Below, piece after piece: positions 56,829 through 64,000 of a stretch of DNA of 64,000 bases. Made by a program: the position numbers and the translations under genes. The notes beneath the pieces are model-generated. The model made no database searches, was not told the origin of the DNA, and worked only from the letters and a program-made list of their open reading frames with translations. Positions within the stretch are counted from its first letter, which is position 1; every line of letters begins with the position of its first letter. Source of the stretch: Pseudomonas multiresinivorans (GTDB lineage Bacteria; Pseudomonadota; Gammaproteobacteria; Pseudomonadales; Pseudomonadaceae); assembly GCF_012971725.1 (NCBI RefSeq), contig NZ_CP048833.1, positions 2,790,001 to 2,854,000 on the forward strand. The letters run 5' to 3'.

Positions 56829-56903
56829 CTGCTTGACCTTCTGGTGACCCTGGTGGAACCGCCCGGCGTGATGGCCGGGCGGCTGTCGAGGGTTACCCTA
56901 AGT

Positions 56904-56919
56904 TTAAAGTTAACTTTAA
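56904..56919. promoter_or_regulatory. Perfect palindromic operator upstream of the ADC-family gene
   Basis: TTAAAGTTAACTTTAA is a perfect 16-bp dyad, 76 bp upstream of the ATG at 56828. The size and AT-richness suit a MarR- or TetR-type repressor. No such regulator is encoded next to it. Confidence 0.65.
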
Positions 56920-56980
56920 TGTCAAGCTGACTTCCGCCAGCTCGCGAAGCGATGCCGGCAGGCAGGACGCAGCGCAGCTC

Positions 56981-59476
56981 TCAGAAGTCGTAGCGGGTGC
57001 TGAGCATGACGTTGCGGGGGTCGCCGTAGTAGCCGCTGTAGAAAGTGGTGTCGAGCGCGCTCAGGTACTTCTCGTCGAACAGGTTGTTGACGTTGAGCGT
57101 GGCGGAAAGCTGGTCCGTTACCTGGTAGCGGGCCATCAGGTCGAACACCGCGTAGTCGTCCTGCTTGGCTTTCACCGTGCCCGGCAGGCCGCTCGGTGTG
57201 GCGGTGAAGTGGATGCCGCTCTGCCAGTTCATGCCGCCGCCGACGGTGAGTCGATCCAGCTCGCCGGGCAGGCGGTAGGTGCTCCACAGCTTGACTGTAT
57301 TGGCCGGGCTGACGGTGTTGATGCGCTCGCCGTCGGCGTCCTTGGTGATGCTGTGGTTGTAGCTGGCGCTGAGGTTCCAGTCGGGCAGCAGTTCGCCCTG
57401 CAGCTCCATCTCGAAACCTTTGGTGGTGGCGCCGTTTACCGCGCGATAGGCCGCGGTGGTGGTGCCCGGCACGACCTGGCCGGGGTCCACCTCGGCCAGG
57501 TTGTCCTGCTTGATGACGAAGGCTGCGACGCTGGTGTTCAGGCGCCCGCCGAAGTACTCGCTCTTGAAACCGACTTCGTAGTTGTCGCCCTCGCGCGGTT
57601 TCAGCGTGGCACCGTCGCGGTCGCGCACGCTCTGCGGCTTGAAGATGCTGGTGTAGCTGGCGTAGACGGAGTGGATGTCGTTGAGGTCGTAGACCACCCC
57701 GGCATAGGGCGTGACTACGCCGCTTTCCTTGTATTTGGTGAGGCGGTTCGAGGCCGGCGTCAGCGCGTAGCTCAGGTCGTAGGTGTAGTCGTAGTCGCTG
57801 CTGCGCGCGCCGAGGATCACCGAGAGGTCGTCGGTGGGACGCAGGCGGGTCGCGAAATAGGTGCCGCGCTGGTAAATGGTGGTGTCACCGTCGTAGAGCT
57901 TGCCCAGCGAGGTGTTGGGTTTCGCGGTGTAGTTGTCCCAGGTGTAGAAGTTGACGTAGCGGCCTTCGACGGCAGTGCCGCGCAGGGGGCTGTGGCGGTT
58001 CTCGTACTTGGAATAGTTGTAGCCGACGATGGCTTCATGCTCGCGGCCGAACAGCTCGAACGGGCCCTTGGCCTGGAGGTCGACGCCGGTCTGCTTCTGC
58101 CAGGTACTGCCGGCGCCGCCATACAGGCGCACGCCTTCGCCGCTGGCCTTGTTGGGGAAGCCCCAGCTGGCGGTGGCCAGTTCGTAGTCGCTGCGGTCGA
58201 TGTACATCTGGTTCAGCGAGGCCTTCAGCGACCAGTCGTGGGCGAGCTTCTGCTCCAGGCTGAAGAAGCTGTTGAGGGTGTTCTGCTCGTTGGAGCTCCA
58301 GCGCGCCGCACTGTTGGTGGAGCGCGAGAAGTCGGTCTGCTCGCCGTTGCTGTAGAACAGCGGGAAGGCTACGGAGGAGGAACCCTCGGGCTTGTTCTTC
58401 TGGTAGTCCATGCCAACGGTCAGCAGGGTGCTGTCGGTCAGGTCGGCTTCGAGGATGCCGTAGTAGACCTCGCGCTCCTGGTGGTAGTGGTCCATGAAGC
58501 TGTCGTTCTGCTGGTAGGCCAGCACGCTGCGGCCGCGGATGTTGCCGGTGGGGGTGAGCGGGCCGGACAGGTCGACCTCGCCGCGGTACTTGTTCCACGA
58601 GCCGAGGCCGCCGCTGATGTGCCCCTGGAACTGCTGCGTGGGGCGCTTGCGCACCATGTTGATGGTTGCCGACGGGTCGCCCGCGCCGGTCATCAGGCCG
58701 GTGGCGCCGCGCAGTACTTCCACGCGGTCGTAGATCGCCATGTCGGCCAGGCTCTGGGCCGAAACCTGGCTGACGATATCCAGCGTGGTGGGGATGCCGT
58801 CGAACTGGAAGTTGTCGACCGAGTAGCCCCGCGAGTAGATGTTGAAGCGCTCGCTGCCCAGGTTCTGCACGGTGATGCCGGGTGTCTGTTCCAGTACTTC
58901 GGGCAGGCTGGCGAGGTTCTGGTCGTCCATGCGCTGGCGGGTCATCACGCTGACCGACTGCGGCGTCTCGCGCAGGGACAGGTTCATCTTCGTCGCGGTG
59001 CTGGAGCGGCCGGTGGTGTAGGAGCCGGTGCCCTCGGTGGTTTCGCCCAGCTGCTGCCCGGTGATGTCGGTGGCGTCCATTTCCAGCACGTCATCGCTGC
59101 CGCGCGGGGTGAGCAGGTAATCCCCTGAGTCACTGCGCATCACCTTCAGCCCGCGGCCAGCGAGCAACTGGGCGAATCCCTGCTCCAGCGTGTAGCTGCC
59201 GCGAAGGCCCTGGCTTTGCTTGCCGCTGGTGAGGCCGGCGTCGAACGACAGCACGATGCCCGATTCGCTGGCGAAGCGGCTGAGCACAGCGCCCAGCGGG
59301 CCCGGCTCGATGGCGTACTGGCGCGCGGCGGATTCCGCGCTGGCCTGGCTGCCGGCGTTCAGCAGGGGTTGGAAGAGGCCGACCTGCAAGGTCAGGCTGG
59401 CGCCGAGGATGGCGATGGCCAGCGGTTTGCGGGGCTGGGGCACGCTGCGGAAAAGGGGGCGGGTGGCGCGGAACAT
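56981..59476 (-). CDS. TonB-dependent siderophore receptor with signalling (STN) domain
   Basis: An 831-residue outer-membrane receptor. The signal peptide is within about residues 1-50. An STN (secretin/TonB short) domain at about 55-115 (A-I-E-P-G-P-L-G-A-V-L-S-R-F-A) marks it as a transducer to FecR. Then come the plug (T-P-Q-S-V-S-V-M-T-R-Q-R-M and V-L-R-G-A-T-G-L-M) and a barrel ending R-Y-D-F. It imports a ferric siderophore and reports its presence. It is downstream of the FecI/FecR genes and has its own Fur-box-like site. The ATG at 59476 gives the typical signal sequence. The siderophore is unknown. Confidence 0.9.
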   Translation of the reverse strand: MFRATRPLFRSVPQPRKPLAIAILGASLTLQVGLFQPLLNAGSQASAESAARQYAIEPGPLGAVLSRFASESGIVLSFDAGLTSGKQSQGLRGSYTLEQGFAQLLAGRGLKVMRSDSGDYLLTPRGSDDVLEMDATDITGQQLGETTEGTGSYTTGRSSTATKMNLSLRETPQSVSVMTRQRMDDQNLASLPEVLEQTPGITVQNLGSERFNIYSRGYSVDNFQFDGIPTTLDIVSQVSAQSLADMAIYDRVEVLRGATGLMTGAGDPSATINMVRKRPTQQFQGHISGGLGSWNKYRGEVDLSGPLTPTGNIRGRSVLAYQQNDSFMDHYHQEREVYYGILEADLTDSTLLTVGMDYQKNKPEGSSSVAFPLFYSNGEQTDFSRSTNSAARWSSNEQNTLNSFFSLEQKLAHDWSLKASLNQMYIDRSDYELATASWGFPNKASGEGVRLYGGAGSTWQKQTGVDLQAKGPFELFGREHEAIVGYNYSKYENRHSPLRGTAVEGRYVNFYTWDNYTAKPNTSLGKLYDGDTTIYQRGTYFATRLRPTDDLSVILGARSSDYDYTYDLSYALTPASNRLTKYKESGVVTPYAGVVYDLNDIHSVYASYTSIFKPQSVRDRDGATLKPREGDNYEVGFKSEYFGGRLNTSVAAFVIKQDNLAEVDPGQVVPGTTTAAYRAVNGATTKGFEMELQGELLPDWNLSASYNHSITKDADGERINTVSPANTVKLWSTYRLPGELDRLTVGGGMNWQSGIHFTATPSGLPGTVKAKQDDYAVFDLMARYQVTDQLSATLNVNNLFDEKYLSALDTTFYSGYYGDPRNVMLSTRYDF

Positions 59477-59546
59477 GAAGACTCCTTCGGATGCCTTGAG
59501 GCTGTTTTGCAGAAGGAGTCGTGCGAGCAGATGCAAATCGACAATC

Positions 59547-59565
59547 GGCAATGAGAATATTTTTC
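59547..59565. promoter_or_regulatory. Candidate Fur box upstream of the siderophore receptor
   Basis: The 19-mer GGCAATGAGAATATTTTTC matches the consensus Fur box at 13 of 19 positions, including AATGAGAAT. It lies about 70-90 bp upstream of the receptor ATG, between fecR-like and receptor genes. Confidence 0.55.
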
Positions 59566-59584
59566 GAAAAGGTTCGGCCGTGCG

Positions 59585-60526
59585 TCAGCCGCGAGGTTGC
59601 ACGCGGACCCAGAAGCGCGTGCGCGTCTCGAGCCGAACCGGCAGCGCCTGGGCGATGGCGGCCAGCGCGCGGTCGGTGTCGTCCAGCGGGAAGGCGCCGG
59701 AGAGCCGCAGGCCGGCCACTTCCGGCGAGCACTGGATGAATCCAGGCCGATAGCGCTGCAGTTCGACCAGTGCATGCTTCAGGCTCCAGTCGTCGATCAC
59801 CAGGCGACCGTTACGCCATTCGGCCTGGTTTTCCAGGACCGGGTGCGGTTGTGGCAAGGGGCCGTTGCCGAAGTCGAGGCGGTCGCCGGCCTGCACGATG
59901 AATTCGGCGCGAGTCGGATCATTGCGCACGGCGACGGCGTGCTCGAAGACGTCCAGTTGTGTGTGGTCGTCGTACTGGCGAACGCTGAAGCGCGTGCCCA
60001 GGGCACGCATCTCGCCCTGGGCGCTGCGGACCTTCAGCGGGCGCGGATCCTTGGCCGTCTGCAGCCAGATTTCACCGGCGCGCAGGATGATCAGGCGCTG
60101 GCCGGCGTCGTAGCGGATGTCCACGGCGCTGGCTGTATTCAGGGCGATCCGTGTGCCGTCGTCGAGGGTCAGGTTGCGGCGCTCGCCGGTACGCGTGCGC
60201 ACATCGGCCATCCACACCGGCATCTGCCGGTAGCCGGACCAGGCAACGCCAGCGCTGCCGACACCCAGCAGCAGGCCCTTGAGCACGGTGCGCCGATCCA
60301 GGCGCGGCTCGCCTGCCAGCAGCGTGTGCCGCGCCAACGGCCCGGGGAGCCCCTGGAGTTCCGCCTGGAAGTTCTGCAGGCGCTGCCAGGCCCACTGGTG
60401 CAGCGTGTCCTGCTGGTGCCAGGCGTGCCACTGGTTCTGAGTTTTCGCGCAGCCTGGCGCAGCGCCGAGGCGCGCGTGCCAGTGCGCGGCGTCGCGCAGG
60501 GCCAGTCTTTGCTTCGCGGCGTTCAT
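59585..60526 (-). CDS. FecR-family anti-sigma/regulator protein
   Basis: A 313-residue protein. The N-terminal cytoplasmic part (about 1-80, with the W-x-x-W-Q-R-L motif) binds the sigma factor. One membrane segment follows at about 88-108 (L-L-L-G-V-G-S-A-G-V-A-W), preceded by R-R. The periplasmic FecR domain contains L-D-D-G-T-R-I-A-L-N-T-A-S-A and G-E-I-W-L. It relays the signal from the receptor's STN domain to the sigma factor. Its ATG overlaps the sigma gene stop by 4 bp. Confidence 0.9.
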   Translation of the reverse strand: MNAAKQRLALRDAAHWHARLGAAPGCAKTQNQWHAWHQQDTLHQWAWQRLQNFQAELQGLPGPLARHTLLAGEPRLDRRTVLKGLLLGVGSAGVAWSGYRQMPVWMADVRTRTGERRNLTLDDGTRIALNTASAVDIRYDAGQRLIILRAGEIWLQTAKDPRPLKVRSAQGEMRALGTRFSVRQYDDHTQLDVFEHAVAVRNDPTRAEFIVQAGDRLDFGNGPLPQPHPVLENQAEWRNGRLVIDDWSLKHALVELQRYRPGFIQCSPEVAGLRLSGAFPLDDTDRALAAIAQALPVRLETRTRFWVRVQPRG

Positions 60527-61047
60527 GCTTCGGCGTCCAGGGCGAACAGCAGGCATTGCTCGGTGGCCTTGGCCATGTACTTGGTGACCGAGCTGACCGA
60601 GACACCGAGGCGCTGGGCGATCTGCGCGTAACCCAGCCCGTCGAGCTGGGCAAGCAGGAACGCCTGGCGCACCTTGTAGCCCAGGCCGTCGAGCATGGCG
60701 TCGAGCTGCAGCAGGGTTTCCAGTACCAGCAGTTGCTGTTCGGGTGAGCAGGCCAGCAGTTCCGGCTCGAGGGCCAGGGCTTGCAGATAGGCCTGTTCCA
60801 GACTGCGCCTGCGCAGGTGGTCGATCATCACCCGCTTGGCTACTGTGGCGAGGAAGTGCCGGGGCTCGCGCAGCGGATGAGCGACGGTGCCGGTGAGCAG
60901 GCGCAGGAAGGTGTCGTGGGTGATGTCCGCGGCTTTATCGCGGTCGACCAGGCGCTTGCGCAGCCAGCCAGTGAGCCAGCCACTGTGGTCGCGGTAGAGG
61001 CTGTCCATCTGCTGGTGCAGCGGCGAGGGCGGCAGAACTCCGGACAC
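60523..61047 (-). CDS. ECF sigma factor, FecI type
   Basis: A 174-residue sigma-70 family factor with region 2 (L-T-G-W-L-R-K-R-L, D-K-A-A-D-I-T-H-D-T-F-L-R) and region 4 (G-L-G-Y-A-Q-I-A-Q-R-L-G-V-S-V-S-S-V-T-K-Y-M). It should direct transcription of the siderophore receptor when FecR signals. The start is taken as GTG 61047 because GGGAG lies 6 nt upstream. A GTG at 61050 or the first ATG at 61008 are alternatives; ATG 61008 would trim the usual P-L-H-Q-Q segment. Confidence 0.9.
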   Translation of the reverse strand: MSGVLPPSPLHQQMDSLYRDHSGWLTGWLRKRLVDRDKAADITHDTFLRLLTGTVAHPLREPRHFLATVAKRVMIDHLRRRSLEQAYLQALALEPELLACSPEQQLLVLETLLQLDAMLDGLGYKVRQAFLLAQLDGLGYAQIAQRLGVSVSSVTKYMAKATEQCLLFALDAEA

Positions 61048-61295
61048 CACGAACTCCCTGTCGGATTTTTGCGGATAAGAATTAATCGCAATTGTAGGCG
61101 GCGAGCGCGAGCTTGGGAATAGGGAATGCGGCGCAGCCTTGCTTCCGACTTTTTTGCAGGGGCGAGCCTGCCGGCGGGTCGTCCTGACGCGAGCCTTGCC
61201 GGAGGATCGCGGAGAAGCTCCGCTCTTACGAAAACGGCTTTGCTGTCGACCTGCCGGAGCCCTCGTCTGTGAACACCGCAGTGGCGGTGCCATCG

Positions 61296-64000
61296 TCAGC
61301 GTCCGTTGACGACCTCAAGGCACCGGCGAGCCCGGCGCTGGTCCGGTAAGTCGAAGCCCTCGGTGAAGCGCTGGTAGATCGGGGCCAGCAGTTGGTGCGC
61401 CGGTTCCTGTTTACCCTGAGCGTTCCAGAGCTCCGCCAGGCAAGTGGCCGAGCGCAGCTCCCAGGCCTGCGCGCCTTGCTCCTGCGCCAGCACCAGAGCG
61501 CGGGCCAGCAGGGTTTCGGCGCCAAGGAGGGATTCGCGGTCGCCGCGCTGCAGCAGGGCCACAGCCTCGTTGCGCAGGATTTCCGGCGCGCACCAGCCTG
61601 CCGCGCCAGTGCGTGCGCGCATCAGCTGCGCCTGGTCGGCGGGAAGGGTGCGCCCGCCGAGGGTCTGCACTATGTCGCGCACCAGGCCGACGGCGGGCGT
61701 TGCGGCGCTGGCCGCTTCGTCGAGCTGCATGGCCCACGCGTAATGCCTCGCCCAATCGGTGAATAGCGGGACGCGATGGCGCTCGGCGACTTCGATCATC
61801 TGCCGCACGCGTTGGCGGGCCTTGTCGAACTCGCCGTTGTAGAAGGCGATGACGCAGCCAGCCACGGCCAGGCTGTAGGCGATGGAGGCGCTGTGATTCA
61901 TCTCGCAGGCCAGCTCGATGGCCTGTGTCGCCATGCGCTCCGCCTGCTCGGGCAGGCCGCGCAGCCACAGCGTGCGTGCCTGGGTGGCGAGGGAGGCGAC
62001 CTGCTGGTCGTACTGCACGCCCAGGCACGGGGCGAAGCGATTGGCCCGGCGCTGCTGCTCCAGACGCTGCAGCACTGCTTCGCCGACGGCCTGGGCGTGC
62101 ACCTGACTCCCCGAGTAGTGCAACGCCAGCACCTTCAGGCGCAGGGCGCTGGTGGCGAGCATCTCGCCGTGGCCGTCGCTCAGCCGGTCGAAATGCAGGC
62201 TCTGCTCGGCCGCCTGCTGATACTGGCCGGCCCACAGGAGCACTGCCAGGCCACCGGACAGAGCCGTCAGTTCGCCGTTGCGGTCGCCGATCTGGCGGGC
62301 GAGGAAGCGTGCGTTCTGGAAGGCTTCGTTCGCCTGGCTGTCGCGCACGTCGTGGTAGGTCGTATTGCCCAGCGCCAGTTCCAGGCGCATGGCCAGTTGC
62401 AGCGACGAAGTGGATTCGGCGCTGAGCAGGCCGAGCGCGGCGCTCACGTAGGGGCCGTATTCGTGTAGCAGCGACAGCTCCTGCCAGAGCGGCGACGAGC
62501 TGGCGGCGAGATGGATCGCCAGGCTGTGCCGGACTTCAACGTGGAGGCCCCAGTCGAGGGCGGCGCGGACATCCGCGAGCCACGGTGAATGCTGTTTCAG
62601 CCAGCCCTGGGAGGCCGACCTTTCCCATTCGTTCTGCGCGGCCTGCATCGCACGCTGGCAGAGCTCCAGATGGCGCTCGCGGGCCTCGTGCAGTTCACCG
62701 GCGCACTGGAGTTTCTCCAGTGCGTAGAGACGGGTCGGTTCGAGCAGCCGGTAGGTGACTTCGTCGCTGCGAATCTCGGTGGTCAGCAGCGACTTGGCGG
62801 TCAGGTGGTTCACCAGCAGGAAGGCCGCGCCGAGGTCCGTCGGCTGGCCGAGGACGGCGGCGATGGAGTCCAGCGTGAAGCTGCCGCGAAAGACGCTGAG
62901 GCGGCGCAGGCAGGACTGCTCTGCCGGGCCCAGCAGCGCGTAGCTCCAGTCGAGCATCGCGCGCAGGTGTTCGTGGCGGCTGGGGGATTCATCGGACTGC
63001 AGCGGAAGGTCCAGGTAGCCACCCTGCAGCAGCGCATCGATGCTGCCATCGGCCTGGCCCAGGTGGCCGGCTGCCAGTTCCAGGGCCAGCGGAATGCCCT
63101 CCAAGCGCCGGCAGATTTCGCCAACCCGGGGCAGGTCTTCGGCGCGGAATTCGAAGTCCTCGTGGGTCTCGCGGGTACGCTCGATGAGCAGCGCTACGGC
63201 GGGGTAGGCGAGGGCGTCTTCGACGCTGCCGACCTGCGCAGGCGGGCAACTGAGTGGCCGCAGCGGCAGGATGTGCTCGCCGGTGGCGCGCAGGCTTTCG
63301 CGGCTGGTGACGAGGATGTGGATCTGCGGCGCGTGGCGCAGCAGGCATTCCACCAGATGCGCGGCGGCCTCGACCAGGTGCTCGCAATTGTCGATGAGCA
63401 GCAGCATCTGGCGGTCAGCGACCTGGGCGCAGATATGCTCCAGCGATTCGCCCGCCAGCCCCGGAATGCCCAGCGCGCAGGCGAGGGTGCTGTTCAGCGG
63501 CCGGGCGTCCTGCAACGGGGTGAGGTCGAGCATGCGAATGCCATGGGGATACCGGCCGATGAAGCGCTCGGCGGCCTGCAGGGCGAGGCTGGTCTTGCCG
63601 ATGCCGCCGCTGCCTACCAGGCTGATGCAGCGGCGTCGCGGCAACTCGGCGACCAGGCGCTCCAACTCCGCCTCGCGGCCCAGTAGGCGATTGCGCCGGG
63701 GCGGCAGGTTGTGGTCCGCCGACTGCACGTCGCCCGGGGCGGGCGTTGACTGCGCTGAGATGGTCAGCGGCTCGACGAAGCTGTAGCCGCGCAGCGCCAC
63801 CGTGACGATGAAGCGCCGGCCGTTCTGGCCGTCGCCCAGCGCTTTGCGCAGGGCGGTCATGTGCACCCGCAGGTTGCCTTCGTCGATGTCCTGGCCGGGC
63901 CAGGCGCGAGCCAGCAGTTCGCCCTTGCTCACCACCTGGCCGGCGCGCTCCAGCAGCGCCAAAAGGATGTCCAGTGCACGCTGGCCCAGGCGCAGCGGGC
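61296..64000 (-). CDS. Winged-helix / NB-ARC-type ATPase transcriptional regulator (5' end beyond window)
   Basis: About 900 codons are visible and the gene runs off the right edge. The visible N-terminal part is an OmpR/PhoB-type winged helix (L-E-R-A-G-Q-V-V-S-K-G-E-L-L-A-R-A-W-P-G, then N-L-R-V-H-M-T-A-L-R-K-A-L-G-D). An ATPase follows with Walker A G-S-G-G-I-G-K-T-S and Walker B L-L-L-I-D-N-C-E-H-L. The C-terminal half is helical and TPR-like. Such AfsR/COG3903-like proteins act as signal-responsive activators. It lies downstream of the FecI gene but is separated by about 250 bp, so a functional link is not implied. Confidence 0.85.
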   Translation of the reverse strand, partial: PLRLGQRALDILLALLERAGQVVSKGELLARAWPGQDIDEGNLRVHMTALRKALGDGQNGRRFIVTVALRGYSFVEPLTISAQSTPAPGDVQSADHNLPPRRNRLLGREAELERLVAELPRRRCISLVGSGGIGKTSLALQAAERFIGRYPHGIRMLDLTPLQDARPLNSTLACALGIPGLAGESLEHICAQVADRQMLLLIDNCEHLVEAAAHLVECLLRHAPQIHILVTSRESLRATGEHILPLRPLSCPPAQVGSVEDALAYPAVALLIERTRETHEDFEFRAEDLPRVGEICRRLEGIPLALELAAGHLGQADGSIDALLQGGYLDLPLQSDESPSRHEHLRAMLDWSYALLGPAEQSCLRRLSVFRGSFTLDSIAAVLGQPTDLGAAFLLVNHLTAKSLLTTEIRSDEVTYRLLEPTRLYALEKLQCAGELHEARERHLELCQRAMQAAQNEWERSASQGWLKQHSPWLADVRAALDWGLHVEVRHSLAIHLAASSSPLWQELSLLHEYGPYVSAALGLLSAESTSSLQLAMRLELALGNTTYHDVRDSQANEAFQNARFLARQIGDRNGELTALSGGLAVLLWAGQYQQAAEQSLHFDRLSDGHGEMLATSALRLKVLALHYSGSQVHAQAVGEAVLQRLEQQRRANRFAPCLGVQYDQQVASLATQARTLWLRGLPEQAERMATQAIELACEMNHSASIAYSLAVAGCVIAFYNGEFDKARQRVRQMIEVAERHRVPLFTDWARHYAWAMQLDEAASAATPAVGLVRDIVQTLGGRTLPADQAQLMRARTGAAGWCAPEILRNEAVALLQRGDRESLLGAETLLARALVLAQEQGAQAWELRSATCLAELWNAQGKQEPAHQLLAPIYQRFTEGFDLPDQRRARRCLEVVNGR

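Noticed and set aside
61074..61092. Fur box upstream of the ECF sigma gene (GATAAG AATTAAT region)
   Set aside because: Only about 9 of 19 consensus positions match and the second half-site is poor; kept only as a weak possibility.
1..64000. CRISPR arrays, transposases, integrases, tRNA or rRNA genes
   Set aside because: No regularly spaced direct repeats, no DDE or tyrosine recombinase proteins and no cloverleaf-like sequences were noticed; a formal scan was not possible.

Overview
The window is GC-rich, densely coded DNA with strong G/C third-position bias. Codon use, Shine-Dalgarno sites and gene families (paired DUF1302/DUF1329 proteins, many TetR/LysR/AraC regulators, FecIR surface signalling, TonB receptors) point to a Pseudomonas chromosome, probably a metabolically versatile environmental species. 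This is inferred without a database search. I saw no tRNA, rRNA, CRISPR array, insertion sequence or prophage; it reads as an accessory catabolic region.

Layout. (1) 1-1760: end of a DUF1302 gene and its DUF1329 partner. (2) 1806-6126: an HTH-citrate synthase-like protein divergent from an AtuA/DUF4387/CitMHS operon, with a palindromic operator between them. (3) 6238-25118: a large aromatic-catabolism island. A leftward operon (extradiol dioxygenase-like VOC protein, FAH-family hydrolase, acyl-CoA ligase, MBL lipoprotein, DUF1302, DUF1329) and a rightward operon (two flavin hydroxylases, a small protein, two decarboxylase-like amidohydrolases, an Old Yellow Enzyme homologue) diverge around a TetR gene. 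A third flavin hydroxylase with its own TetR closes the island. (4) 25808-36079: methyltransferase, APC permease, M14-like peptidase, then a LysR-flanked amine/amino-acid cluster (two FAD oxidoreductases, periplasmic binding protein, EamA transporter, GlcG/HbpS protein). (5) 36495-43588: a solitary PBP2 and an NAD-dependent formate dehydrogenase operon fdsGBAD lacking fdsC. (6) 43974-48827: a probable exported redox operon (cytochrome c5-like lipoprotein, Tat FAD oxidase, Tat PLP enzyme), an AraC regulator and a universal stress protein. (7) 48862-56828: TonB receptor, FMN monooxygenase, AraC regulator, arylsulfatase and acetoacetate-decarboxylase-fold protein, possibly for organosulfur scavenging. 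(8) 56981-64000: a FecI-FecR-receptor system with a candidate Fur box, and the start-truncated gene of a winged-helix/ATPase regulator.

How the genes work together. In the island, hydroxylation by the flavoproteins, decarboxylation by the amidohydrolases, meta-cleavage by the VOC enzyme and C-C hydrolysis by the FAH protein form a plausible route for an alkylated or carboxylated phenol. The ligase and reductase could process a side chain, and DUF1302/DUF1329 could act in envelope transport. Both divergent promoters carry the same TTGAAC-type palindrome between -35 and -10, so one TetR protein probably controls the locus. Many genes in the window carry A-rich AAnAAnAA motifs at their starts, the known Hfq/Crc target, suggesting broad catabolite repression.
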